Source: an uncultured Eubacteriales bacterium (GTDB lineage Bacteria; Bacillota; Clostridia; UMGS1883). From it: DNA of 13,876 nucleotides. Below, piece after piece: positions 7,349-13,876 of this stretch (positions are counted from its first letter, which is position 1; each line of letters opens with the position of its first letter). Location of the stretch: contig CAJJUC010000048.1 in NCBI GenBank assembly GCA_905195005.1, positions 1 through 13,876 of the forward strand, given 5' to 3'. The notes beneath the pieces were generated by a model that did no database searches, had not been told where the DNA came from, and worked only from the letters and a program-made list of their open reading frames with translations. The translations under genes were made by a program, and so were the position numbers.

Positions 7349-7969
7349 TTAAAATTCCGGGTCATAATGCTGCTTTTGCTTTTCCCAGTAAATTTCTCTT
7401 ATCTCAATATCCTTTATTTTCAGAATCGTGCAGTACGGTGAAAACCCGACATGACCACCCTTTATCGGCGAGGGGTCGATAAGCTCGGTTACAAGCTTGC
7501 CGTCAACGATCATGAAATTATGCCCGTCAATTGCGCCTGCCGTCATGCGCACCTCGGTTCCGGGGATATATTGGTAAAGCGAGGTTGTGGAATACAGGTT
7601 AGATGTGAGGTTTCTTTCAATGCCGCTCTTTCCGTCATACCAGCCGTTCAGTCCGCAAACGTACGAATCGGCAAGATAGTCCGTTTTTTCATCCCAATGC
7701 GCGCAGTAAACGGCGTTCACATCGCGCGTTGCCGGCAGAACGGTTGCGGCAGTAAACGAAAGCATAACGTTTTTATCAAAGCTTTCGCGGCTGAAAAGGA
7801 TTCCGCCCTTATTTCCGTTTTCCGTTCCTATCAGCCAGCCGTTTTCCATGCGCCAGTCACCTGCCATTACCTGCCAGTATTTCTGCCAATCCTCATCCGG
7901 CGAATACTTAAGCAGCAGCGGTGATTTGTCCATGTAAATTTTTTTGCCCAAGAGTGAAATTTCGTTCAT
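7349..7969 (-). CDS. Lectin/glucanase-fold protein resembling 3-keto-disaccharide hydrolase families (DUF1080/DUF1961-like)
   Basis: A 206-residue protein without signal peptide or membrane segment, so probably cytosolic. Its pattern suggests a single concanavalin A-like beta-sandwich: DWQKYWQVMAGDWRMENGWL near residue 27, GGILFSRESF near 55, aromatic-rich middle strands, and near the C-terminus GGHVGFSP followed by a last strand LKIKDIEIREI. The order 'W..., G.W...NGWL..., G..L' and the closing 'GHVGFSP...KIKDIEIRE' are typical of DUF1961 and of the DUF1080 (3-keto-disaccharide hydrolase) group, which act on or bind glycosides. Start supported by AGGAGGT. It follows the AraC gene by 11 bases and is surely co-transcribed. 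Its genomic partner across the divergent promoter includes a Gfo/Idh oxidoreductase, which fits oxidised-sugar chemistry, but the reaction is not established. The exact family call is moderate. Confidence 0.65.
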   Translation of the reverse strand: MNEISLLGKKIYMDKSPLLLKYSPDEDWQKYWQVMAGDWRMENGWLIGTENGNKGGILFSRESFDKNVMLSFTAATVLPATRDVNAVYCAHWDEKTDYLADSYVCGLNGWYDGKSGIERNLTSNLYSTTSLYQYIPGTEVRMTAGAIDGHNFMIVDGKLVTELIDPSPIKGGHVGFSPYCTILKIKDIEIREIYWEKQKQHYDPEF

Positions 7970-7980
7970 AAATATACCTC

Positions 7981-8844
7981 CTAAAATATGCTTTTTTTAT
8001 AATCTGTCGGAGAAACTCCGACGTTTTTCTTAAAGCTGCGTGAAAATCCGTGAATGCTCGGAAAACCGAGCTCGCGGCTTATTTCGCTGACGGTCAGCAC
8101 ATCCTCACGCAAAAGCCTTTTCGCCTCATTCATTTTTAAATCGGTGTAGTACGCCATCGGGCTTTTTCCGCAGTTTTCAACAAATATTTTGCTGAGCTGT
8201 GATTTTCCGATAAGGAAATGCGAGCAAAGTTCCGAAAGATTAAGATCTGAACAAAGCTTTTTTTCCATAAAATCCTTTATCATTTCGGAAATGGAATTTT
8301 CCGCAATCGTGCGCGTTGTTTTTGTCTGATGAATGTTTTCAAAGGTTTCGTCACCGCTTCGCAAAAGCTGAAGCAAAAGCTCCGTGAAATAACATTCCAT
8401 AAGCTGCACCGAGCACGGGCGAGCGTTTTTAAATGACAAATCGCCTTTCTGTTCATAATCATCGGGAATTTTTCCGAGTGCATTTTTTGCCTCTCCGACA
8501 AAAAGCTTCAGCAGAGTTTTTTCGGTCTTATCCAGCGTGAAAGTTTTGCGTCTGAAAAACGACATTGCGTCACTGTTCGATGTGAACGAAATAACAAGCA
8601 TATTGTTCGAAACCTTATTGTTTGAAACATGCGCATGGATTTCGTTCGGCTCGTGAAAAATAACCTTGCCGCAGCCGAGCTCGCACCCCACCCCGTTTGT
8701 GACGGCTATTATCTCGCCCACGTCAACATAAACCATTTCCCAAAAGCCGTGTTTTTCGGGCGTGTGTGTGAAATCCTTGCTGAATTCAAAGCAGTAAATA
8801 CTGTTGAAGCCGTCAATTTCAATATCCTTTTTTACGGGCTGCAT
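7981..8844 (-). CDS. AraC-family transcriptional regulator
   Basis: A sugar-type AraC regulator of 287 residues. The N-terminal part is a cupin-like ligand-binding domain (GFWEMVYVDVGE, then CGKVIFHEPNEIHAH). The C-terminal 95 residues hold the two helix-turn-helix motifs: DLNLSELCSHFLIGKSQLSK with FVENCGKSPMAYY, then LTVSEISRELGFPSIHGFSRSFKKNVGVSPTDYK. The frame is open upstream to a TTG at 8907, which would add a hydrophobic 21-residue extension (YLSYISFYLSFF) that does not fit the family, so I chose the ATG at 8844; no strong ribosome site is visible before it, leaving the start uncertain. It has a perfect consensus promoter and lies divergent to the deacetylase operon. Paired direct repeats in the intergenic region are its likely binding sites. 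Confidence 0.87.
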   Translation of the reverse strand: MQPVKKDIEIDGFNSIYCFEFSKDFTHTPEKHGFWEMVYVDVGEIIAVTNGVGCELGCGKVIFHEPNEIHAHVSNNKVSNNMLVISFTSNSDAMSFFRRKTFTLDKTEKTLLKLFVGEAKNALGKIPDDYEQKGDLSFKNARPCSVQLMECYFTELLLQLLRSGDETFENIHQTKTTRTIAENSISEMIKDFMEKKLCSDLNLSELCSHFLIGKSQLSKIFVENCGKSPMAYYTDLKMNEAKRLLREDVLTVSEISRELGFPSIHGFSRSFKKNVGVSPTDYKKSIF

Positions 8845-8873
8845 TTCAAACAAACATACCACCACCGGAAAAA

Positions 8874-8904
8874 ATGATAAATAAAAAGAAATATATGATA
8901 AATA
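8874..8904. promoter_or_regulatory. Paired 21-bp-spaced direct repeats, probable AraC-type operator
   Basis: The decamer ATGATAAATA occurs twice, at 8874-8883 and 8895-8904, exactly 21 bp start to start, two helical turns. The right copy overlaps by 4 bp the -35 position (8901-8906) of the rightward operon. This is the geometry of AraC half-sites at araI in Escherichia coli. The repeats also lie just downstream of the AraC gene's own start, so binding could limit its own synthesis. The repeats are seen; the link to this AraC protein is inferred. Confidence 0.6.
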
Positions 8905-8929
8905 CAAACCGATATTATTATTATATAAT
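8901..8929 (+). promoter_or_regulatory. Activator-dependent promoter of the deacetylase operon
   Basis: A perfect -10 TATAAT (8924-8929) has only AATACA at the -35 position 17 bases upstream (8901-8906). A good -10 without a -35, with a repeat overlapping the -35 slot, is what an activator-dependent promoter looks like. A second TATAAT (8935-8940) is an alternative. Predicted start near 8936. Confidence 0.5.
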
Positions 8930-8948
8930 GAAAATATAATAATGTCAA
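8920..8948 (-). promoter_or_regulatory. Perfect consensus promoter of the AraC gene
   Basis: On the minus strand TTGACA (8943-8948), 17 bases, TATAAT (8920-8925). This is a full sigma-A consensus, overlapping the rightward promoter. Transcription would start near 8913, leaving a leader of about 70 bases that carries the direct repeats. Confidence 0.8.
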
Positions 8949-8979
8949 TAAAAAATTAAATTTCGGAGGTTTGATAAAG

Positions 8980-9678
8980 ATGAATGTTCTGGCAGTGGGA
9001 TGTCATCCCGACGATGTTGAAATTGCATGCAGCGGAACACTTGCCAAATGCGTTAAGCGAGGTGACAAGGTTACGGTTTGCCATGTGGCAAACGGAAATA
9101 TGGGCCATGAAGTGATAATGCCCGATGAGCTGCGCGTTATGCGTGCGAAGGAGGCAAAAAAGGCAGGTTCAATGGCAGGGATTGAGGTTGTAACGCTTGA
9201 TGTGGGAGATTTGCTTGTTGACGGCTCGTCAATGGAGCAGCGCGACGCGCTGGCTAAACTCATAATCGATGTGCAGCCCGATTTCATAATAACGCACGGA
9301 AAAACGGATTACATGCCAGACCACATTGCCGTTTCAAAGCTTGTTTTCGATGCAACGTTTGTTGCGAGCGTTCCGCGGTATAACGGAGGAAAAAAAGCCG
9401 AGCTTACTCCCATTTACTACATGGATAACCTTGCCGGGGTGAACTTTGTTCCGACGGAATACGTTGATATTTCCGAGGAGATTGACTTAAAGCTCAATAT
9501 GCTTGAATGCCACGAAAGCCAGCTTAAATGGATGCGAGATCACGATAATATTGATTTTGCGGAATTTGTTAAAACCTGCTCAAGATACAGGGGACTTCAG
9601 TGCGGGGTTGATTACGCCGAGGGCTTCACTCAGGAGCTTGCATGGCCGAAGCTTTGCACAAAAAGAATGCTTCCCTGA
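8980..9678 (+). CDS. PIG-L/LmbE-family N-deacetylase
   Basis: Zinc-dependent deacetylase of the PIG-L/LmbE family, 232 residues (usual 220-270). The family removes acyl groups from N-acetylated amino sugars or their conjugates. The metal-site motif HPDDVE is at residues 9-14, with H9 and D12 as ligands and D11 as catalytic base by family comparison. The second motif PDHIAVS provides the third ligand, H115. An N-terminal strand (MNVLAVGC) precedes the motif as in other members. The frame is open three codons earlier to a TTG at 8971, but GGAGG at 8965-8969 gives correct spacing only for the ATG at 8980. First gene of a five-gene unit. A BshB-like role in bacillithiol synthesis is an alternative, but the sugar-enzyme neighbours favour an amino-sugar substrate. 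Confidence 0.88.
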   Translation: MNVLAVGCHPDDVEIACSGTLAKCVKRGDKVTVCHVANGNMGHEVIMPDELRVMRAKEAKKAGSMAGIEVVTLDVGDLLVDGSSMEQRDALAKLIIDVQPDFIITHGKTDYMPDHIAVSKLVFDATFVASVPRYNGGKKAELTPIYYMDNLAGVNFVPTEYVDISEEIDLKLNMLECHESQLKWMRDHDNIDFAEFVKTCSRYRGLQCGVDYAEGFTQELAWPKLCTKRMLP

Positions 9679-9702
9679 TTAAAATCGCAAGCGGAGAATT
9701 CG

Positions 9703-10020
9703 TTGCTTATTATTGCAGCCGATTCGAGGGAGGAATTGCTTGAAACAATAAGCGCGCTTAAAAACGAGGATTTGGAAGGTGTGTTCAAAAAGGCAGCTGC
9801 AAAAGGCGCCGGAATTGAATTAAACTCAAATGATATGAATTATAAGCCTGAGGAGAAGCAAATAATTCTAAAACCTTATTTAGCAGCAAAACGGATGGGC
9901 TGCAAGTTTTATTTCGGAAGCGACGCTCACCATCCGGCAGAGCTGGATATGGCAAAGAATATTTTTGAAAGAGCAATAGACGATTTGCAGCTTGAACAGT
10001 CCGATGGCTTTGTAATTTAA
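9703..10020 (+). CDS. C-terminal fragment of a PHP-domain phosphoesterase, probable gene remnant
   Basis: A 105-residue product that matches only the last part of a PHP-domain protein: a helix (LEGVFKKAAAKGAGIELN), a spacer, then KRMGCKFYFGSDAHHP carrying the final metal-site motif, and a closing helix (AKNIFERAIDDLQL). PHP proteins of this type run to about 220-270 residues and need N-terminal HxH and central histidines, none of which are present. The only available start is a TTG at 9703 with GGAG 6 bases ahead. The frame is the same as that of the deacetylase, separated from it by its TGA and eight sense codons before the TTG. It is most simply a remnant left after a deletion, perhaps still translated. 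A metal-site partner subunit is possible but less likely. Confidence 0.6.
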   Translation: MLIIAADSREELLETISALKNEDLEGVFKKAAAKGAGIELNSNDMNYKPEEKQIILKPYLAAKRMGCKFYFGSDAHHPAELDMAKNIFERAIDDLQLEQSDGFVI

Positions 10021-10061
10021 AATTAATACAGCTTAAACAATTTGTAAAGGAGAGATGTAAA

Positions 10062-11000
10062 ATGGATTTTATGAGCACTGTAAAGGGCAGCCTGCTCGAT
10101 GGCTTTTATCCCGAGGGCTGGGATATGGCAAAAATCGATGCATGCTGCGAAAAAGGCGTGAGCCGCGAAAGCTTCTGGAATGAAAGCTTTACGCCGATCG
10201 AATGCGGCACAATTGAGGAATTTGATACATATATGGGGCATGAAATTGCGCTGCGGATAAAAGAGGCGCGCGACAAGGGCGAAAGGCTTGCTCTGATTCT
10301 GCCTGTGGGTCCGATGGGAATGTATCGCTGGGCGTCGTTTTTCCTGAACGAATGGAATGTTAAATGCGACCATGTTTATACCTTTAATATGGACGAATGG
10401 TCGGACGGCGAAGGAAACACCCTCCCGAACACAAACCCGGCGTCGTTTGAGTATAGCATGAAGGAAGCGTTTTTCAACAAGCTCGGCGAAAACACCGTTC
10501 CGCCGCAGCAGCGCAACTTTGCAACAAAGGAAAATCTTCCGACATATCCCGAAAAAATTGCAAAGCTTAAGGCTGAGGGCGTTAAGCTTGTGCTTGTGTA
10601 CGGAATCGGAAGAATGTGCCACATCGCATTCTGGGAACCGCATTTCGCAGCTGATTTTTCATCGGTTGAGGAATGGAAGAAGCAGCCGTATCGATTAGGC
10701 GCAAAGCTGCATCCGCTCACAATCGAGCAGAATGCAATAACAAGCTTTAAAAGCCGCACAACGCTTGTTCCGTGCCGTGCAAACACAATCGGGCCGGGGC
10801 TGTTTTTACAGGCTGATTATGCAATCGGCGGCGCTGACGGAGCGCTCAGCCGCGGCATGGGCTGGCAGGGAATGAGCTTCCTTACAACACTGCATTACGG
10901 TCCCGATATGCACATCACATCAACATTCATTCCAACGCTTCCGGGCAAGCTTTTCTACCTTAAAGAGCTTGCAGGACCGCTCACTGCGGAATGTAACTGA
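10062..11000 (+). CDS. NagB-like sugar isomerase/deaminase with substituted active site
   Basis: A 312-residue protein of the NagB (glucosamine-6-phosphate deaminase) superfamily, longer than NagB itself (about 245-270) because of roughly 50 extra N-terminal residues. Family landmarks: LILPVGPMGMYRW in place of the phosphate loop LPTGGTP, then NMDEW at 109-113 with D111 matching the catalytic base D72 of E. coli NagB, and GIGRMCHIAFWEP at 182-193 in place of GVGNDGHIAFNEP. In this last motif H187 and E192 match H143 and E148, but the catalytic D141 is replaced by M185 and the next glycine by C186. The changed phosphate loop suggests an unphosphorylated or different substrate. Start supported by AAAGGAGAG. 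It follows the PHP fragment and precedes the aminotransferase by 25 bases. It should not be called plain nagB. Confidence 0.8.
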   Translation: MDFMSTVKGSLLDGFYPEGWDMAKIDACCEKGVSRESFWNESFTPIECGTIEEFDTYMGHEIALRIKEARDKGERLALILPVGPMGMYRWASFFLNEWNVKCDHVYTFNMDEWSDGEGNTLPNTNPASFEYSMKEAFFNKLGENTVPPQQRNFATKENLPTYPEKIAKLKAEGVKLVLVYGIGRMCHIAFWEPHFAADFSSVEEWKKQPYRLGAKLHPLTIEQNAITSFKSRTTLVPCRANTIGPGLFLQADYAIGGADGALSRGMGWQGMSFLTTLHYGPDMHITSTFIPTLPGKLFYLKELAGPLTAECN

Positions 11001-11025
11001 TTAATAATTAAAGGAGGAAAATAAA

Positions 11026-12333
11026 ATGGCTAAATCAACGGATTTCAGATATAACACAGGAGCAACCAAGGTTCCCTGGGCGGCTGTCGGAGAAAATTAC
11101 AACGCTGCCGACCTTATGGAAATTATAAGATTCCTCATGCAGGGCGAGGGTGAAGAATACGACAATGCTATAAACGAAATATGGAAACAGGTTAAAAAGC
11201 TCGGCGAAATTGCAACACCTCCGGGAAAGCTTTCCACCGGAAGTCAGGTTGAAGCGGCTGAGCAGGCATGTAATGAATACCTCGGCACAACAACCTCAAC
11301 CTTCGTGACAAACGCAACCTCGGGCTTTGAAATTGCATACAAGTATGCAAATCTCAAGGAGGGCGATGAGGTTATCGTTCCTGCAATAACCTTTGTCGCA
11401 ACAATGGCTTATCCGCTTGCGGTCGGCGCAAAACTCGTGTTTGCCGATGTTGACCCGCGCACGATAAACATGGATCCCAAGGACGTTGCGAAAAAGATAA
11501 CCCCGAAAACAAAAATGATTGTTCCCGTTCACATCGGCGGCTATCCCGTTGACCTTGACCCCATTATGGAGCTTGCAAAAAAGAACGATATACTTGTGCT
11601 TGAAGATGCGGCACACGCTTTCGGAGCAATGTACAAGGGCAGACACATCGGCACAATCGGCGATTTTGCAGCATTCAGCTTCCATGAGGTTAAAAACATC
11701 ACATCGTTCGGTGAGGGCGGTATAGTAACAACCACCATTCCAGGCTTCGGCAACGATATGAAGCGCGCTCGCTTCCTCGGTCTTGACTTTTCAGCTCCGA
11801 TAAAGGACTGGCTTTATAACATCACTCCGATTCCCGGAAAGGAAAAGCCGTTTGTTGCCCTTAACTATTCCACAACGGAAATTCAGGGGCTCGGGCTCAG
11901 ACTTCAGATTGCAAGAAACGATGAAATTATCGCGGAACGCAGAGCCGCAGCAGAATATCTCAACAGCAGATTCAAGGAAAATGACGCAATAATTCCGCAG
12001 GATCTCGGAAGCGAGGACATAAAGCCGACCTTCCATCTGTACTTATTGCAGATTGACCCGGCAAAGGCAGGCGGAGATGTGCAGACGCTTAAGCGCAAGC
12101 TTGATGAAAAGGGTGTGACAAATATTCCGCATTTCGGACCGCTTTACCGCTTTAAGGTTGTAAGCGATATGGGCTATGATTCTGAGGAAATCGCAAAGAG
12201 CTGCCCTGTGTGCGAGGAAGTGTTCTATCACCGCTTCACGCATCTTCCGATTTATGGTCTGAGCGAAGATCAGCTCCGCTACATGGCTGACGCTGTGCTT
12301 GAATCGGTTGCCGAAATGCAGAGCGGCAAATAA
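11026..12333 (+). CDS. DegT/DnrJ/EryC1/StrS-family PLP-dependent aminotransferase
   Basis: Sugar aminotransferase family, 435 residues (usual 370-440). These enzymes move an amino group between glutamate or glutamine and a keto-sugar using pyridoxal phosphate. The fold is clear from YLGTTTSTFVTNATSGFEIAY, the GDEVIVPAITFVATMAYPLAVGA segment, the cofactor-binding aspartate in VLEDAAHAFGA, and the Schiff-base motif SFHEVKNITSFGEGG with K223 as cofactor lysine. The N-terminus carries an additional 60 or so residues with a helix-rich character. Start supported by AAAGGAGGA. It lies 25 bases after the NagB-like gene and 17 before the oxidoreductase. In a catabolic setting it may run in the deaminating direction; in a biosynthetic one it would install the amino group. 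Sequence alone does not decide this. Confidence 0.92.
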   Translation: MAKSTDFRYNTGATKVPWAAVGENYNAADLMEIIRFLMQGEGEEYDNAINEIWKQVKKLGEIATPPGKLSTGSQVEAAEQACNEYLGTTTSTFVTNATSGFEIAYKYANLKEGDEVIVPAITFVATMAYPLAVGAKLVFADVDPRTINMDPKDVAKKITPKTKMIVPVHIGGYPVDLDPIMELAKKNDILVLEDAAHAFGAMYKGRHIGTIGDFAAFSFHEVKNITSFGEGGIVTTTIPGFGNDMKRARFLGLDFSAPIKDWLYNITPIPGKEKPFVALNYSTTEIQGLGLRLQIARNDEIIAERRAAAEYLNSRFKENDAIIPQDLGSEDIKPTFHLYLLQIDPAKAGGDVQTLKRKLDEKGVTNIPHFGPLYRFKVVSDMGYDSEEIAKSCPVCEEVFYHRFTHLPIYGLSEDQLRYMADAVLESVAEMQSGK

Positions 12334-12350
12334 TCAAAGGGGGAAACGCT

Positions 12351-13385
12351 ATGAAAATCAAATGGGGCGTTATCGGCTGCGGAGGAATCGCCGACAGGCG
12401 CACAATTCCCGGAATAATGCTGTCGGAAAATTCATCGCTTGAAATTGTTATGGATTTAAACGGCGGACTTTGCAAAACCGTCGGCGAAAAATACGGTGTT
12501 AAATATACGACCGATATAGATGAGGTTCTGAAAAGCGACGTTGACGCCGTTTATATTGCAACACCCGTATTTTGCCACAAAGAACAGGCAATTAAAGCGG
12601 CGCGCGCAAAAAAGCATATTCTGCTTGAAAAACCGATGGGGCTTACCTGCGAAGAAGCCGAGGAGATTATGGACGTTTGCCGCAGCGAGGGCGTTAAGCT
12701 AACTGTCGGACTGATGATGCGTTACCATGCTCATCACGCTGAAATAAAGCGCCTGATTGAGCAGGGTACAATCGGAGACATTGTTTCCATGCGCGCACAG
12801 TTTACATGCTGGTATCCCGATATTGACGGCGTTTGGCGGCAAAATAAAAAGCTTTCGGGCGGCGGCGCTCTGATGGATTTGGGCGTGCACTGCATTGACC
12901 TTTTAAACTTTATCAGCGGCGATGTTCCGAAGTCCGTTTCGGCAGTCTGCTCAACGCAGACGTTTTCCTATAACGTTGATGATACTGCGTCCGTTATCAT
13001 GAAAATGGCAAAAGGTGCACATGCATTTGTTGATGTGAACTTCAATATTCCCGATGACGCAACCGCCGGAAAGCTTGAATTTTACGGAACAAGAGGAAGC
13101 ATTATATCAACCGCAACACTCGCCCAGGAGGAAACGGGTAAAACCACCGTTACAATATCCGAACCGGGCGGCTACGACGCAATGCAAAACAGAACGGAAC
13201 TGAAATCCTATGAGCTTGCGCCGGGCGGCGATAATATTTACAAAAAAGAAATTGACGCGTTTACTGACGCAATTGTAAATGATAAGCCCGTGGTGATAAA
13301 ACCGGAGGAGGCGCTGCTCGTTCAAAGAACTTGCGAAGCGGCGTACGAATCATCGGAAACGGGAAAGCGTGTTGATTTGAAGTAA
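12351..13385 (+). CDS. Gfo/Idh/MocA-family NAD(P)-dependent oxidoreductase
   Basis: Sugar or inositol dehydrogenase family, 344 residues, typical length. The N-terminal Rossmann fold opens with GVIGCGGIA (residues 6-14). The family motif EKP is at 93-95, with K94 in the active site. The C-terminal domain has GGGALMDLGVHCIDL, with D176 and H180 as the other catalytic residues. Members interconvert hydroxyl and keto groups on sugars, including C3 oxidation of glycosides. Start supported by a GGGGG ribosome site. It is the last gene of the operon, followed at once by a terminator. With the upstream aminotransferase it makes the familiar pair that forms or consumes 3-keto and amino sugars (compare NtdC with NtdA in kanosamine synthesis), though the substrate is not shown. 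Confidence 0.93.
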   Translation: MKIKWGVIGCGGIADRRTIPGIMLSENSSLEIVMDLNGGLCKTVGEKYGVKYTTDIDEVLKSDVDAVYIATPVFCHKEQAIKAARAKKHILLEKPMGLTCEEAEEIMDVCRSEGVKLTVGLMMRYHAHHAEIKRLIEQGTIGDIVSMRAQFTCWYPDIDGVWRQNKKLSGGGALMDLGVHCIDLLNFISGDVPKSVSAVCSTQTFSYNVDDTASVIMKMAKGAHAFVDVNFNIPDDATAGKLEFYGTRGSIISTATLAQEETGKTTVTISEPGGYDAMQNRTELKSYELAPGGDNIYKKEIDAFTDAIVNDKPVVIKPEEALLVQRTCEAAYESSETGKRVDLK

Positions 13386-13388
13386 AAT

Positions 13389-13430
13389 AAAAAAACAGCT
13401 GTGGTAAAATATTGCCGCAGCTGTTTTTTT
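13389..13430. terminator. Bidirectional rho-independent terminator
   Basis: CAGCTGTGG pairs with CCGCAGCTG (one G-U pair) around an 8-9-base AT loop, flanked by a run of A on the left and of T on the right. It terminates the rightward operon and also serves the convergent gene. Confidence 0.85.
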
Positions 13431-13433
13431 ATT

Positions 13434-13876
13434 TTAAATATAAATTTTAAAAGTTGCAATTTCCCATGCATTAAGGCGGAACAAAACGGATTTTCCGTTC
13501 ACCGCTGCATCACTCAAAAATTCCTCATTGAGATTAACGCGCTCGGCTTTGCGGATTGAAAAGCATACCTTAACCGCGCCGTCCGCAGCGCTTCCCGATG
13601 AATTGAAAACGCGCACAACAATTGCGTTATCCGCTCTTTCCTCGGCACATTTTACAATGCTCGTGCTGATTCCGCTGCCGCTGACTTCAACCGCACTGTG
13701 CGGCTGTTTAAGTGCGGCTGCTTCGGGTGCTTTTGAAAAGTTTGTGAGCGGTTTATACCAAAGCGCGTCACGCATGTTCAGAAGCGCGGCGTTATCAACC
13801 GTTTCATCAATCGGCGCAAGTGCAAATTTATAATTAAGCTTTCCGATTTCGCGGCAGCGCGTTTCTCCGTTGGTTG
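13434..13876 (-). CDS. C-terminal part of a probable GH38 alpha-mannosidase (5' end beyond window)
   Basis: The 3' end of a large gene; 147 residues are open to the window edge, from partial codon to a TAA at 13436-13434. The visible part reads as the C-terminal beta-sandwich of GH38 alpha-mannosidases: NYKFALAPI, the LWYKPLTNF segment, VVRVFNSSGSAADGAVKVCFSIRKAERVNLNEEF, and the closing FRLNAWEIATFKIYI, which fits the 'PFEI-TFKI' ending of the family. The catalytic domain lies outside, so the call rests on the C-terminal pattern alone. A different glycosidase with a similar domain is possible. It converges on the Gfo/Idh gene with a shared terminator. A retaining mannosidase next to amino-sugar enzymes would fit release of sugars from glycans, if functionally related. 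Confidence 0.75.
   Translation of the reverse strand, partial: TNGETRCREIGKLNYKFALAPIDETVDNAALLNMRDALWYKPLTNFSKAPEAAALKQPHSAVEVSGSGISTSIVKCAEERADNAIVVRVFNSSGSAADGAVKVCFSIRKAERVNLNEEFLSDAAVNGKSVLFRLNAWEIATFKIYI

Noticed and set aside
7177..7365. 62-codon minus-strand frame over the hairpin region
   Set aside because: It runs through the inverted repeats and into the end of the 7349-7969 gene; no start signal or domain.
10023..10643. 206-codon open frame on the minus strand opposite the NagB-like gene
   Set aside because: Cysteine- and histidine-rich composition typical of antisense shadows; the plus-strand gene has clear family motifs and a good ribosome site.

Overview
The window looks like a low-to-mid GC Firmicute, probably an uncultured gut-type clostridium (Oscillospiraceae-like). 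The reasons are strong AGGAGG-type ribosome sites, consensus sigma-A promoters, a LysR regulator beginning MTLQQ, an NlpA-type lipoprotein and a ribbon-helix-helix gene ahead of clpB. No tRNA, rRNA, CRISPR array or recognisable transposase gene was seen.

Left part, minus strand (1-3623): a methionine-type ABC importer. A LysR regulator is followed by metQ (binding lipoprotein), metN (ATPase with NIL domain) and metI (permease, cut by the window edge). metQ has its own promoter with a short palindrome upstream. A strong 13-bp RNA hairpin sits between metQ and metN.

Middle, plus strand (3684-7097): an extended -10 promoter drives a two-gene unit of a small ribbon-helix-helix protein and the ClpB disaggregase. 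No CIRCE or CtsR box is visible. Two short inverted repeats lie in the leader. Downstream is a run of hairpins (7144-7267) ending in a perfect 22-bp inverted repeat with a 7-base loop.

Right part (7349-13385): a sugar or amino-sugar locus arranged around a divergent control region. Leftward: an AraC regulator and a cytosolic lectin/glucanase-fold protein resembling the 3-keto-disaccharide hydrolase (DUF1080/DUF1961) families. Rightward: a PIG-L/LmbE deacetylase, the C-terminal part of a PHP-domain protein, a NagB-like sugar isomerase/deaminase with a substituted catalytic aspartate, a DegT/DnrJ/EryC1 PLP aminotransferase and a Gfo/Idh/MocA oxidoreductase. The control region holds two identical 10-bp direct repeats exactly 21 bp apart. 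The nearer one overlaps the -35 position of the rightward promoter by 4 bp, the layout of an AraC-activated promoter. A bidirectional terminator separates this operon from the 3' end of a convergent gene that resembles the C-terminal domain of a GH38 alpha-mannosidase.

Inference: the right-hand operon plausibly removes an acyl group from an amino sugar, then removes or moves the amino group and adjusts a keto/hydroxyl group. The substrate cannot be read from sequence. The combination, with the altered NagB-like active site, is the best candidate here for an undescribed pathway.
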